From positions 77,969-141,968 of the forward strand of contig VXAU01000683.1 in the NCBI GenBank assembly GCA_013399695.1: a DNA stretch of 64,000 nt, given 5' to 3'. The notes under the pieces were generated by a model. The model was not told the DNA's origin. It saw nothing but the letters and a program-made list of their open reading frames with translations, and did not search any database. This DNA comes from Formicarius rufipectus. Its lineage: Eukaryota > Chordata > Aves > Passeriformes > Formicariidae. The position numbers were made by a program, and so were the translations under genes. Below are positions 51,613-62,253 of this stretch, in pieces; position 1 is the stretch's first letter, and every line of letters begins with the position of its first letter.

Positions 51613-54600
51613 ACAGATGAAGGTAGGGCATCAAAATGCCAGCTGGTTCTAGTGGTCCTCACAGGCTCAGCTTTCCAGCAAAGAAGGACCAGCTGCTTTC
51701 TGCTGGGGGACTGAACACTGTAAGAAGAGGGTGACCTTGCCAGAGCTCAGCCATTAAACCACCGCCTGACGCTGCAGAATGCTATGCCCCCATGTACAGC
51801 TTCCTCTTCATCACATATGTCCATTTTCATTTAAAACACAAAGAGATTACTTCAAAAGTTTAGAGATGCTGGGAGAGCCAGATTATTGTGTTAAAATCAG
51901 CAAGAAGTCACTTCACATTCAATTTTTGAAATAGATGACTTAAGCTTTTACAAGCATTGCTACCATATCCCTTAACTCAGCACATTTTATACTATATTAA
52001 CCTTATCTTATTTATGTTGCTATTAATAAAGCCTACATCTGACCTCTTAATTGTTCTTATGTTTCAATGTATTTGGGCAAAAAGTCACTTGTACCACTGC
52101 AAAAAAACCTCACTAATGACAAAGGCTCCCAAACACATGCATTGACTGACTTCAGAAAATCAGTAATATTTTAATAGCTGGTGAACAAAGAAACCCAAAA
52201 CATCACTCTTGCTTCCAACTACTGTTAATTGCTCTTTGATGGAATTCATTCCAGAGCAGCAACAGAAAGTTTCATTCTTAAGGCTGTCTGAGAACTCCAG
52301 AGGAATGAGAGTCTCCAGGAAAGTAAAAACAAAACAAAACCACTAAAAAACCACAAACAAAAAAACACCCCCAACAAAACACAAACCCTTTGACAGACAG
52401 GAAATTACTGCAATGGACAAATGTAACTATTTGTTTAGTTTTAATCTCTCATATCTGTTTTCTCCCTACCCAGCACCTGGGCTTTTCAAGAAGTCACATG
52501 ATTCTGCCTTTCAGTAAAATGCTCAGATCTGGAAATCCTACTTTTCAAAGAGATTTAATTAAGAGTTCAAAACAAGCCTTCTTTTACACTGTCTTGATTC
52601 CTTTATCATATCCTAACTCACAATCACCTTCACTCCACAACTTTCATTACAGAATCTGACCAAATCCTGGATGATATCCTAATGATGTCATCATTACATG
52701 ACTGATTACTACCTTAACTAGACTGAGGATTAGTCTCACGTAACATAGGATTCTCCAAATCTGTTCCCTCAAATTTACCTTGTCTCCATTCTGTACTATT
52801 TTCACAGTGATTAAAACACTGATCCAAACTGCCAAGCTCTTCAGCATAACGACAAGTACAATAAACTTTCAGTTAGTGAAATTATGATTAAATGAGATAT
52901 GTGGATGCATTTCACATGTACATACATAATTTTGGGGCCTTAACTAGACACCAAACTTACCTACATACCTTAACTATAGCCCAAACGGAAAGATGCTCTT
53001 TCCCAGAGAATCAAAGCATCTGACATAGGTTTCTGCTTTGAAATACCTTGTGGCCTCTCAGTGGACCTACAGATAACAGACTAGCTTCTTAATTTGGGGT
53101 ATCAGAGAGCCGGAAGCTGGGCAGTAGGAATACACTCACTCCCATGTCCTGTTGAACAGCTACATTAACATCGCTGCTCACTTGCATCACAATATTCCAG
53201 GTGACCTTCCGTGACCACCCTTTATGCCTATTCACCTCACAGATCTGGTGGGCAAGCTGTCTTTGTTATCCACTGCTAAGAAGCATGTGCCCTGAACTTC
53301 GAACACAGCAATTGTTTGCTCTTCCTCAGTTGTCTTCTATTATACAACCCTGTCACCATGAGTGCTTGAAACCACAAAAGCAATGCTGCATCTTCCAGTC
53401 CTTCCACAGCACAGCATGCAAAAGCCTGACCCATCTTTAACAGCCTTGATACTACAGCCTTAGATTATCTCTTTCACCTGCTCCTCCAAGTTGGCTTCCT
53501 TCCAACATGACCCTCTGAGGACTGCAATTCCCAGAATATCTGTATTTACTGTACAGCACTGGCCATGAAGAAACACTGTTTGAAAACCACTCACTTTCAC
53601 CATTGAACTGACTTTTCTCTTTAATAACGCAACACAGATGCAGAGGGATGCAGGGAACCAAGCTGCTCTCTCCTGCTGGCTCTGCACTCAGATGAACTGC
53701 AAGACAACATGACTCAGCCCCAGACAGCTACCAAGTGGAACTCACAGTTCACAGCTCTTGGCAGAACGTGGAATATGAAGGGAATGACATAACAGTGGAA
53801 ACAAAATAATAGAGAACAGGAACCAAATATTTTACAAGTTCAGAAAAAGCGTCAGATCCTCTCCTTTACTCACAACCAAACAAGAGATAGCAACAGAGTG
53901 AGCAGACACTACCAACTTAATCTTATGAAGGCTGAGCTCCAAATAAAAAAGGGATAGGCATACCCACCACAGAAGAATTTTAAATCAACATTTAAAACAA
54001 CACAGGGAAGAGAGAAATTTACAGAGCCTACAGTAAAATGAGAAGCTTCCAACCCACTGCCACTTCATCTTTTAAAACTATAGGGGAACGATGATCTTTT
54101 ACGAAGACATTGGTACAATTTTATTGTTGTGTATGGGTCCAAAAGAGCAATATATTAAATCAACGGGAAGAGACATCTGCACTAAAAATACTTATAATTT
54201 ACAATATAAAGAAAAGGAACACTGAAATACTCTACAAGCTTTTCTACTGTTTTTCTTCACTCCTATTTTATTAAAAGTCAAAAAGAAGAAAAATTGGGAA
54301 AAATCTAGAAAAAGGGTAAATTACTGAAAAAAAACCTACTGTGGAAAACACACTTGCTGACTGTTAAAACCAGAACTTAGAAACACTCTTTTAATGTAAT
54401 CATTTTTAGAAAATAGGACTGAAGATTTTACTGTTGCACTTTTTCTTCCTTTTATACTCTTGCGAAGTATAATTACTCCCTGAAACATTTTCAGAAGAAG
54501 CTGAAGGCAAGTGTCATGTAGACTATGCTCTTTCCAGCCCCACTCTTTCCAGCATTCACAAATTTGAGCAGAAATCTTACCCTAAAATAAAAGCTGAACA

Positions 54601-54894
54601 GATTAATCAGCTATGTTTTATTTACTATATCCCCAGGGCAAGAGCTCGTATCACAACAAACATACCTGAAGGGGCGTTTTTAACTAGAAGGTGCTTATAT
54701 ATTCCCTCACCACCTCATTGGGAGCTTCATGAGGCTCCTTAGCGCATTTCCAGCATGGAAATCTCAGCACTGGCCTAACAGCAAACATCCCTCGCTCTCA
54801 AAAAAAAAAAAAAAAAATCAAGAGAAGAACCCAGGCATATAGAAGATAAAAAAGTTCCTGTTCTCAGTGGCCACAAAAACCCCAGCAAACTCCC
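51613..54894. other. Proximal upstream flank of CBLB
   Basis: AT-rich unique sequence up to the CpG island, with an A/C tract at 52.3 kb and an A run at 54801-54817 just before the island. No exon of a divergent gene is recognised. Confidence 0.65.
52324..52388 (+). repeat. A/C-rich low-complexity tract
   Basis: Irregular AAAAC, CCACAAAC and CACCCCCAAC units; same sequence character as the tracts at 17.2 and 48.2 kb. Confidence 0.85.
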
Positions 54895-55171
54895 CAGCGC
54901 GGAGCGGGGCGGTGAGCGCGGCTGACACACCCCGGACGGGGCGCTCCGGCCGGCGGGGTCCCACAGCTTCCCCGGGGCGGAGGGGACACGGCTGCACCAG
55001 CACTCGGGGACAATGTCGGCACCCCCACTGCCCGACAGGCTCAAGCAGCCCTCTCAGCCCCGCAGCGATCTGGACCATGCGGGACATATCCCTCACTTCT
55101 GCCAGCCGCCCGCCCGCTCTCCCGTCACTCCCAGCCCCGCCCCGTCCCCAGACCCATTCCCCACCCCGCCC

Positions 55172-55438
55172 NNNNNNNNNNNNNNNNNNNNNNNNNNNNN
55201 NNNNNNNNNNNNNNNNNNNNNNNNNNNNNNNNNNNNNNNNNNNNNNNNNNNNNNNNNNNNNNNNNNNNNNNNNNNNNNNNNNNNNNNNNNNNNNNNNNNN
55301 NNNNNNNNNNNNNNNNNNNNNNNNNNNNNNNNNNNNNNNNNNNNNNNNNNNNNNNNNNNNNNNNNNNNNNNNNNNNNNNNNNNNNNNNNNNNNNNNNNNN
55401 NNNNNNNNNNNNNNNNNNNNNNNNNNNNNNNNNNNNNN
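55172..55438. other. Assembly gap (267 N) in the CpG island
   Basis: The gap sits in the GC-richest part of the window, a usual place for short-read dropout. It may contain the CBLB transcription start and part of exon 1. Confidence 1.
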
Positions 55439-55983
55439 CAGCGCTCGCCCACCGGCAGCGGTACCAGCGGCGGTGGCTGAGGGCAGTGTCCCATGGAGCC
55501 GGGACGGGGCGCGGGCGGCGGGCGGGATGCGCCGCCGGAGGGAGGAGAGCCTGAGCCGGAGAGACCCTTCTCCGGCTCTCCGCCGCCCCGGGCTGAGGAC
55601 GGGGGAAGCGGCCGCCACGGGGGCCGAGGAGCCTGGCTCCCCACGCCCGCTCCCGGCTTCTCCCGGCGGCTCCTCTCGCCCTTGGCACACAGCCGCGCCG
55701 TGCCAGCCTGTACGTATGTGTGCGCCGGGAGCCGGGTCCGCGCTGCCAGCCGCTGCCCCCGCCTGCCCTGCGGGTTCCTGCCTGCCTGCTGCCCTCGCTG
55801 CTTTCCCTGCTCCCTCCTTCTCCTGCCCCCGCTCCGCCGCGGCCTCTTTTGTTGTGCGGTCCGGGCATGTGCCCGCGGCCGGCGGGGCACGGATCGCCGC
55901 GGCCGTGTTCCCCCCTCCCGCCTGTCCGCTCCGGTGCGAACAATAAATCCGGGATCGCTTCTGCCGGTGTAAACCCGGGCCAG
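55439..55983 (+). other. CBLB: Candidate CBLB 5' untranslated exon 1 (3' part)
   Basis: The sequence after the gap and before 55984 is a plausible non-coding first exon. It ends at a good donor, GCCAG followed by GTGCGT (GT at 55984-55985). A matching acceptor lies after a pyrimidine-rich stretch at 56131-56148, with AG at 56154-56155; a second AG at 56166-56167 abuts the ATG directly. The implied intron is 172 or 184 bases. In human CBLB the start codon is, as I recall, in exon 2, which supports a spliced leader, but the true exon 1 could also end elsewhere (for example a weaker GTATGT near 55714) or the leader could be unspliced. The 5' end is unknown. Confidence 0.4.
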
Positions 55984-56155
55984 GTGCGTTTACGCTGTTT
56001 GTCGTGAAAAGTTAAGCTTGTTCCTAAGCATGCCCTGATCTTGCCCTTTCCTGCCCGTGGAGAAGAAAGTGCTGGCTCGCAGGCTGCGGCGGGTTCTATG
56101 ACAAGATGTTTTCGGAGCACCTTGTGAGCCTGTGTTTCTCTGTCGTTGCGGCCAG
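55984..56155 (+). other. CBLB: Possible short leader intron
   Basis: This segment is bounded by GTGCGT at 55984 and AG at 56154-56155, with a T-rich run (TGTGTTTCTCTGTCGTT) before the acceptor. GC content falls inside it. It contains upstream ATGs, such as 56106, that would precede the CBLB start in another frame if the segment were retained. The call rests only on splice-site appearance. Confidence 0.35.
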
Positions 56156-56167
56156 CTTGGCTCCCAG

Positions 56168-56314
56168 ATGGCCAATTCCCTCAACGGCCGGAACCCGCGC
56201 AAGGGACGGATCCTGGGCTTCATTGATGCCATTCAGGATGCTGTGGGCCCCCCCAAGCAGGCAGCTGCCGACCGGAGGACTGTCGAGAAGACCTGGAAGC
56301 TTATGGACAAAGTG
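56168..56314 (+). CDS. CBLB: CBLB first coding exon (partial gene)
   Basis: This exon encodes the first 49 residues of CBL-B, a RING E3 ubiquitin ligase that binds phosphotyrosine proteins and restrains T-cell, B-cell and receptor tyrosine kinase signalling in the cytoplasm. Recognition rests on MANSLNGRNPRKGRILG, AIQDAVGPPKQAAADRR and TVEKTWKLMDKV, which match CBLB and not c-CBL or CBLC. The last part is the start of the four-helix bundle of the tyrosine-kinase-binding domain; SH2-like, RING and UBA parts lie in later exons outside the window. The start is supported by an in-frame TGA at 56099-56101 with no other in-frame ATG before 56168; +4 is G but -3 is C, so the initiation context is moderate. 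The exon ends after AAAGTG at a GTGGGT donor (56315), phase 0. Compared with the mammalian protein as I remember it, seven residues (GGRGGNP) are absent after NGRNP, and one Ile is Phe in ILGFIDAI. Confidence 0.95.
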
Positions 56315-59300
56315 GTGGGTGTTTCTGTGCGTTCGTGTATACACACGGTGAAGAATGGGGCTATTTAAATAGGTACACATGGGCAAACAGCTTCTTCCTG
56401 CAGCTCTGACTGCTGTGCTCTGTTTGCCTCGGGGAGTAAGGGAACTTATGTTTTAGGTTATTTAAGCACCATTTGTCTTTTTTATTCTTTTTTTTTCTTT
56501 CCAGTGGCCTCTGGCTATGTTTTTTTAAATCTTGGTTTGTGGAGGGAAAACAAATGTCGGTGTTTGCCTTAGGCTATTGTTATTTTCAGATCCTTTAAAA
56601 TGACTCAAACTTGAAGAGCTGTCTTAACCAAAAGCTGCTTAACTTAGACTTGTAATCACATATTCTGTGTGTTTCATGTTGTATCACGCTGTTAGTCTGC
56701 AAACAAGACCTCTGAAGTATGAAACTTCAGTTAAGCTAATTGTCCTGTGAGACATGTTGGTGATGGCAACATAGATGTGTTTGTGCTTTTAGGAATGTGC
56801 GTGGGGACTGGGGGATGTCACTCTTGTCAGTTTAGTAAACAGATTAGTATACCATGCCTAACTTTTTAAGTATGTGTTCTGCATTTTAATGACTTATAAA
56901 TACTTGTACTCTTAATTTTGAAACTAGAAATATACTGTACTGAAACTGATTTTTCAGGAAGTGAGGGCACAGATTGTAGTTTTTTAACTCTTATACCTGT
57001 GCACCAGCCTCATACATTTTGTTTAGTTTTGAATGAAATGACAGCTGGTATGATAATAGATTATCTAGGAGACTTCCCTTCCTATGGTAGGAACAGTTTG
57101 AATATAACATGGATTGCTGTTCAGGAAATGCAGGCACTCTATTTTTCACGTGGGGTGGTACTTAAGAGCTACCTCTTGAAGCTGCTGACCAGTGAGGATT
57201 GCTACCTATTGGTCTTGGGTCTGTATGGCAAGAGAGTTATGACTTTTAAACTCAGTGATTATTTGTGGTTTAGTTCAACTGTTTGTTCTCCCCGTGGCTC
57301 TTGTAAAATAAGATGTTTAACATTTCTTAAAATTCTTAAGTAGTTTATGTTGGCATGGTGGAGATCATTTCATGTAATATACCTCTGTATTTCCACTGCA
57401 TTTTCTGATGATAATTATAAACTTAAAACCCAGACTTGATAAAATTATTATCATAAGGACTTTGATGTTTTTCTGTTAATGATCAGGATGCTCTTAATAG
57501 TGAGCATTGTGTAATATGCAGTGCAAATATAAATCTGAAATTCTTCTTCAGTAGAAGGAAGTTCTCAGCTTGGAAACTAGGAACCTGGTTTGTTGTTGAA
57601 ACCATATAGGGAATGTATGTCTCTAACTTCCCTCGTGTCAGGCCTTTTACAGATCTATATAGTGAGTCTTGTACTCTGATTTGTTTGTATATTCACAGTT
57701 CCCAGAAAAATCTTTAAGTCCACTGCTTGGACTTGTGGATTGCTTTCACTCATCTAATATAGGCTAACTGTATTTGTCACAGCAGGTCAGAACATCCAGT
57801 AATGCCTGTTCAATAGAAGTCACTAGAAAGGCTGGACATTGCTTCCTTTTTCATTTTACTGGATAAGTGTCCTCAATTTGGATCTTTAATGTATCCTCTT
57901 TAAGCTGCCCTCAGTTAATCAAATTTTTTTTCCAAATTGTATTAAAGTATACCAGACAGGATGATGTCATAGTGTGAGAATGCTGTAGCTTTCTGCTTGA
58001 GTTTTTAGCATTTGGTACTTGTAGTGAAAGGATGTGTTTGAGCAAATTTAATATGCTGGCAAACAAATTTGAATCTCTTAGCCTTGTGTGGCAGTAGGTG
58101 CAGGAAGGTCATTTTTGCCTTTGCCTTGATCAAACCCAGGGATTAAAATCAGAAATAGAAACCTGCTTGATCAACTGTTGTTTCAAATCCCATTTCTATA
58201 GTATGTCCTATGACTGATTTGTGGTGGGTCATTGATCAAATTAATACCTAGCCAAGGCAGTAGCTTTGCTAAGTCAGTGGGGTGCCACCCATAGTAAGGT
58301 TATGGCTTTGAGGCCTATTTTGCTTGTTGTAAGAAGTGTCATTATCCTAGTTTATTTTTTAACTATAGTAGCTGTGATAACCATCTTTTTGCTTCAGTAA
58401 GGTAACTGAAGTTTTCTGCTGTTCTGAAGAGGTTAGGGAAATGGAGAGTGGAAACAAAGGAAAGCCATTATCTTGACCAAAGAATGAAAGAAGAGCAGCC
58501 TTAAAAACTACAAGCAGAACTCAGTAATTTCTGGTTTACGTTTCTTGTTTATATTTGCCATTTTTTACCTTTCCTTCATTTTTTTTTTTAGTGTAATTTC
58601 TTCATCTGGCAGAAGAGATTTTCTGTATAAATTGTTTGCAACAATAAGGGATTAACCAATATTACAAATATTCCTACCCCATAAGAGCTATAGTATGAGA
58701 GTGGTTTTATGGTGTATGTAAAACTTTTGGCTGCCTAGGCACCATGCAAACTTCTTTGTATAGGATGGATTCTGTGCCATGGTTTCAAATTGTTTGGATT
58801 TCCTGGTAATGTTTGTTTTCCATGGGCTGATGGAATAGACAGAAGGTTGCAGTTCTGTTTAGAGTGTTTTCTCTTTAAACTTTTATTATCAGTTTGAAAA
58901 TAACCAAGGGTTTTGAAAAAGAGTTCTTTCGCAGGTCAGAACAGTGTAATAGTGCTCCTGTTTAGAGCCTTGTTTGTAAAAGTTACTGTATGCAACATAC
59001 TTGCAGGGAATAATAATAAAAAAAAATTGCTTCTAAGTAATCAATGAATGTGAGTTATCTGTTTGTGTATCTGAATTTTCCTTTTCATATTTTATCCACT
59101 GGGTTCTGTACCTTTTGTATTTATGGGTAAGTCTTTTTTAATGTGAATTCACAATATTGCTTGCATTGCTAAAGGGGCATCAACCATTAACATCAATGTC
59201 CAGTTTCTCTGCTGCTTTTCTCATGGGTAAGCAGTAGCTTTACTATTAAGAACCAAAAATATCTTGTTTAATGCCTTTGCAATGCAAAAGATAATATTCC

Positions 59301-60219
59301 TTTTATGGTTCGGAAGGCCAGCCCTGGTTTCTAGCGCTAGCATTGTATAACAGAGTTGGCCATATGTCTTTGGACTTTGTAGCAAGGAAATCGCTGTTTC
59401 TAGAACATGTTGCGTATTTTAGGAAGTTCCTGTAAATAAAAAAAATAATATTGTTAACAAATAAAAGTAGCTCAAATCTTCCTTTAAAGTGTATATAAAT
59501 TAGGGTAGATTTTTGTTGTTGTTCTGAGTTTGTAAACCTGATGGTCCTTAAAACCTAGACAATAGCCATGTATTAACTATAAGAGGATAATGGTTATGTT
59601 GAGACCAGCTTTGGGAGAGAATGGCTATTATGCAAACATGGGAGTAGTTAGGTCAATTTACTTCTTGGGCTACTTAGAATTGCCAGTACTATTTGTTCAC
59701 GGTTCACTCTTATGGGTTTCAAGCTGATAAAATTGCGATATGTCCTGAATGAGACTTCTAAGAACAGGTATATTTCAGCAACTTTCAATCACTTTCAGTA
59801 CTCTTATGCATTAGGGCTGAAAATTAAAGGTTGTACTATGAAGATTAACAGTATTGCTCAAAGTATTTGGGCACTCTGTCATGGCTTTCTCAGTTGCTTG
59901 ACTCTGTCTGTATAAATGGGGATGTTAGTTTGGTTTATTATTTAATAATTATTCTTCAAGAGTAAATTAGAGTGCACCTTCAGAGGTTGTGCTATTGAGG
60001 TAGTGAGTAAAAGCTGTTACCTCTGCAGCTTGGAATTGTGGCTTTTCTTTAAATTTACATCTATTAGCATCTAAGTGAGTGTGGGGAGCATGGTAGTCAA
60101 AACTATATGTGCATTGGTTATTCTTTGCAACACTGTATGCAATTGTTACATTAATGTGCAACTCTGAAGCAATTAAATGTCATTGTTTCAAAGGATCTGG
60201 AAAACCATGGTATAATCTG

Positions 60220-60400
60220 GTCTGGTGACAGGATTTGAGGGAACAGTCTGAAGCTGTGTTGTGAGGTTAGGATATTAGGAAAAGGTTCTTTTCCAGGTGC
60301 ACTGGAGCAGCCTCCCCACAGAAGGGGTCACTGCACCAAGTCTGCTGCAGTTCAGGAAGCACTTGGACAATGCTCTTGTGTCTTATGCTCTTATGTCCTG
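60220..60400 (+). mobile_element. CR1 LINE 3' fragment, sense
   Basis: This is a decayed copy of the 3' end of a CR1 retrotransposon. Diagnostic stretches are GATATTAGGAAAAGGTTCTT, then TGGAGCAGCCTCCCCACAGA, GTCACTGCACCAAGTCTG, and CAGGAAGCACTTGGACAATG, in the order found in CR1 3' sequence. The frame corresponds to the ORF2 C-terminus (LDIRK, RLP, LEVFK-type positions) but is broken. It is truncated at the 5' end, as most CR1 copies are, and sits in the CBLB intron in gene-sense orientation. The 3' boundary is uncertain because the last 40 bases are diverged. Confidence 0.8.
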
Positions 60401-62240
60401 CATACACTGCTTGTGGGAAATGAGTAAAGAAAATTAAACAGAAATGAAAACTTTTTCTAATTGGAAGGAAGTAGAATCACCTTCCAAAGTCAACTGTCCT
60501 TGTGTGTATGTAGCATCGGTGTTGTTGTTTATACCTCTAGTATGGAAACATATGGCTCACTTGTAGTGTGGTGGCTGTTGAACAAGCACTTCCTATGTTC
60601 TCAGGCAAAAATATTGATGATTGTGTCACCTCTACTTACATTCTAACGAGAAGGTTTCTTTTGGAAAGAAAAGCCATCTTTCTTTATGTAAAAGATAAAA
60701 TACATTGCAGTTCAGGTAACTCTCGGCAGGACGAAATTGTGTTGAAGAAGCATAATGTTCAGACTTTGACCATTTTCCTGGTTAGCCTCTCCTGACTAAT
60801 TTTTTCAGAATTCATTGTTAGTAGTACTGTGTTGTGGTTTTCTGGAGAACTGCAGAGCTGCCTTTGTGTTGTCAGTGGTGTGTCAAAGTGTTTTTTTTTT
60901 TTTTTAATTCTTTGACAATTCTGTACAGCATGGCAGAGGACACTCCACTTGGGCAGTTTTGAAGAGTAGTTTTGGGGGCATGTGAGCACTGATGCTCCAG
61001 TTGTTCTAGTTCATTCTGAAAACGGTGTTTAGCGGATGTCCTACTCATTGGATGCCTATTCTGTTTTAGCTGTTACTTTCCTTGTATTGTCTTTGACTAG
61101 CACTAGGTGTTTAAAGAGATTCTGCTAAGGCTGCTATACTTTGCTTGAACAAAAGTTCTTTTATCAAACAAGTCCAAGGCTTTCAACTTTGCTTTAAAAA
61201 GTGAATAGAAGGTAGTTTTCAGTAAGAAATTATTTGTCTACATACAGTAGGCTTCCATTACTTCCATATTTGATGATGCTGTGAAATAATGCATTATAAT
61301 TTAAGTCAAATATATTAAAAAATATGAGTAGTGGTATTTATTTTGGTTAGTGGCAGGGGAAGAGGGAGTTGATTTTTTTTTTTTCTTTTTCTTTTTTTTT
61401 TTTCTGCAAAGTAGGTACAGTAAGCTTGTCTGGAAGTTCCAGAGTTAACTGTTTCAAAATCAGTTTCTGGTAGATTAGGGTAATGCCTCCATTTTTTACA
61501 ATCAGAATTGCACTCTATTGTTTGTGTGATTCTGGATTAAATTCTTGGATTTTCCCTGAGTGGGGCAGTGGAAGGAGCTTAGTTTTGTCTCAGTTTACCT
61601 TAGTAAGAGAGACGTTTCTTTCTAACTGGCTGACTGACTGCTTTTAATTTTTTATACTGCTTGCTAAATATATCCATGCTTACTTCCAGTAAAAACAATA
61701 CAAAAATCACACAGTGATATGATTCATGTCAGCTCCTAAAGTGTTGCTGAGAGCTGCTTTGTAAAGTACAATATAGAGGTCTTTATTTTTGGGGTGTTTA
61801 TTTTGGTTGTTTGCTTTGTTTTGAGTTCTGTTTTCCTTTGAAGAAAGGTTTTGGTCAGTCTTTTGCGTCTGCAGGTGTAATTTCTTATTGCTTTCTTTTA
61901 GTTGTGAGCTGCTGTGGTATGTGTCAGGACATCCTCTGGAAAACATATGGTTTACCAACCATCTCTGTACAAACTTTTTTCCTTTGAACTGAGATCTCAT
62001 GTATTCTATAAAGTAAAGAAAACCTTGTGCTACTTTATTGGATCACTGACTTGAACTCAGTGTTAGCATTGTTTTCAATTAGACTGTATAAGACTAGTTA
62101 AGATGTAAAAGAATTTTTGTCTGACTTTCTTAAGAGCTTGTTCTGAAACTGAAGGTTCTGGTGATGAGCTGTATTTGTCTCTATAAGTTCATCAGAAGGT
62201 GAAGCCTTTTAAACCATTTTGGCCACAGGATCCTGTTTTG

Positions 62241-62253
62241 GTGTGTGTGTGTG
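62241..62253 (+). repeat. (GT)n microsatellite
   Basis: Six and a half GT units in the CBLB intron. Confidence 0.85.

Larger units (their letters stand above)
54895..56010 (+). promoter_or_regulatory. CBLB: CpG island: CBLB promoter and 5' leader
   Basis: About 1.1 kb of sequence is very GC-rich and dense in CpG, in sharp contrast to the AT-rich sequence on both sides. It lies directly upstream of the CBLB start codon, so it is the likely promoter, first exon and leader. SP1-type GC boxes are visible near 54903-54910, 54974-54981, 55135-55143 and 55164-55171. I see no convincing TATA box, as expected for a CpG-island promoter with spread start sites. A 267-base gap falls in the middle and may hide the main start site. 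Long open frames on both strands here result from low stop-codon density in GC-rich DNA and unread N bases, and are not called as genes. Confidence 0.85.

Noticed and set aside
51590..51640. Pyrimidine tract plus TTTTTACAG then ATGAAG as an exon acceptor
   Set aside because: The downstream frame closes quickly and shows no similarity; the tract is part of low-complexity T/G sequence.
1..54894. Neighbouring genes such as ALCAM
   Set aside because: No exon of any neighbouring gene was recognised; in mammals ALCAM lies on the other (3') side of CBLB, as I recall.
54818..56120. Several 155-359 codon open frames on both strands in the CpG island
   Set aside because: They run through 267 unread N bases and GC-rich DNA with few stops; they overlap one another on both strands, and none resembles a known protein.
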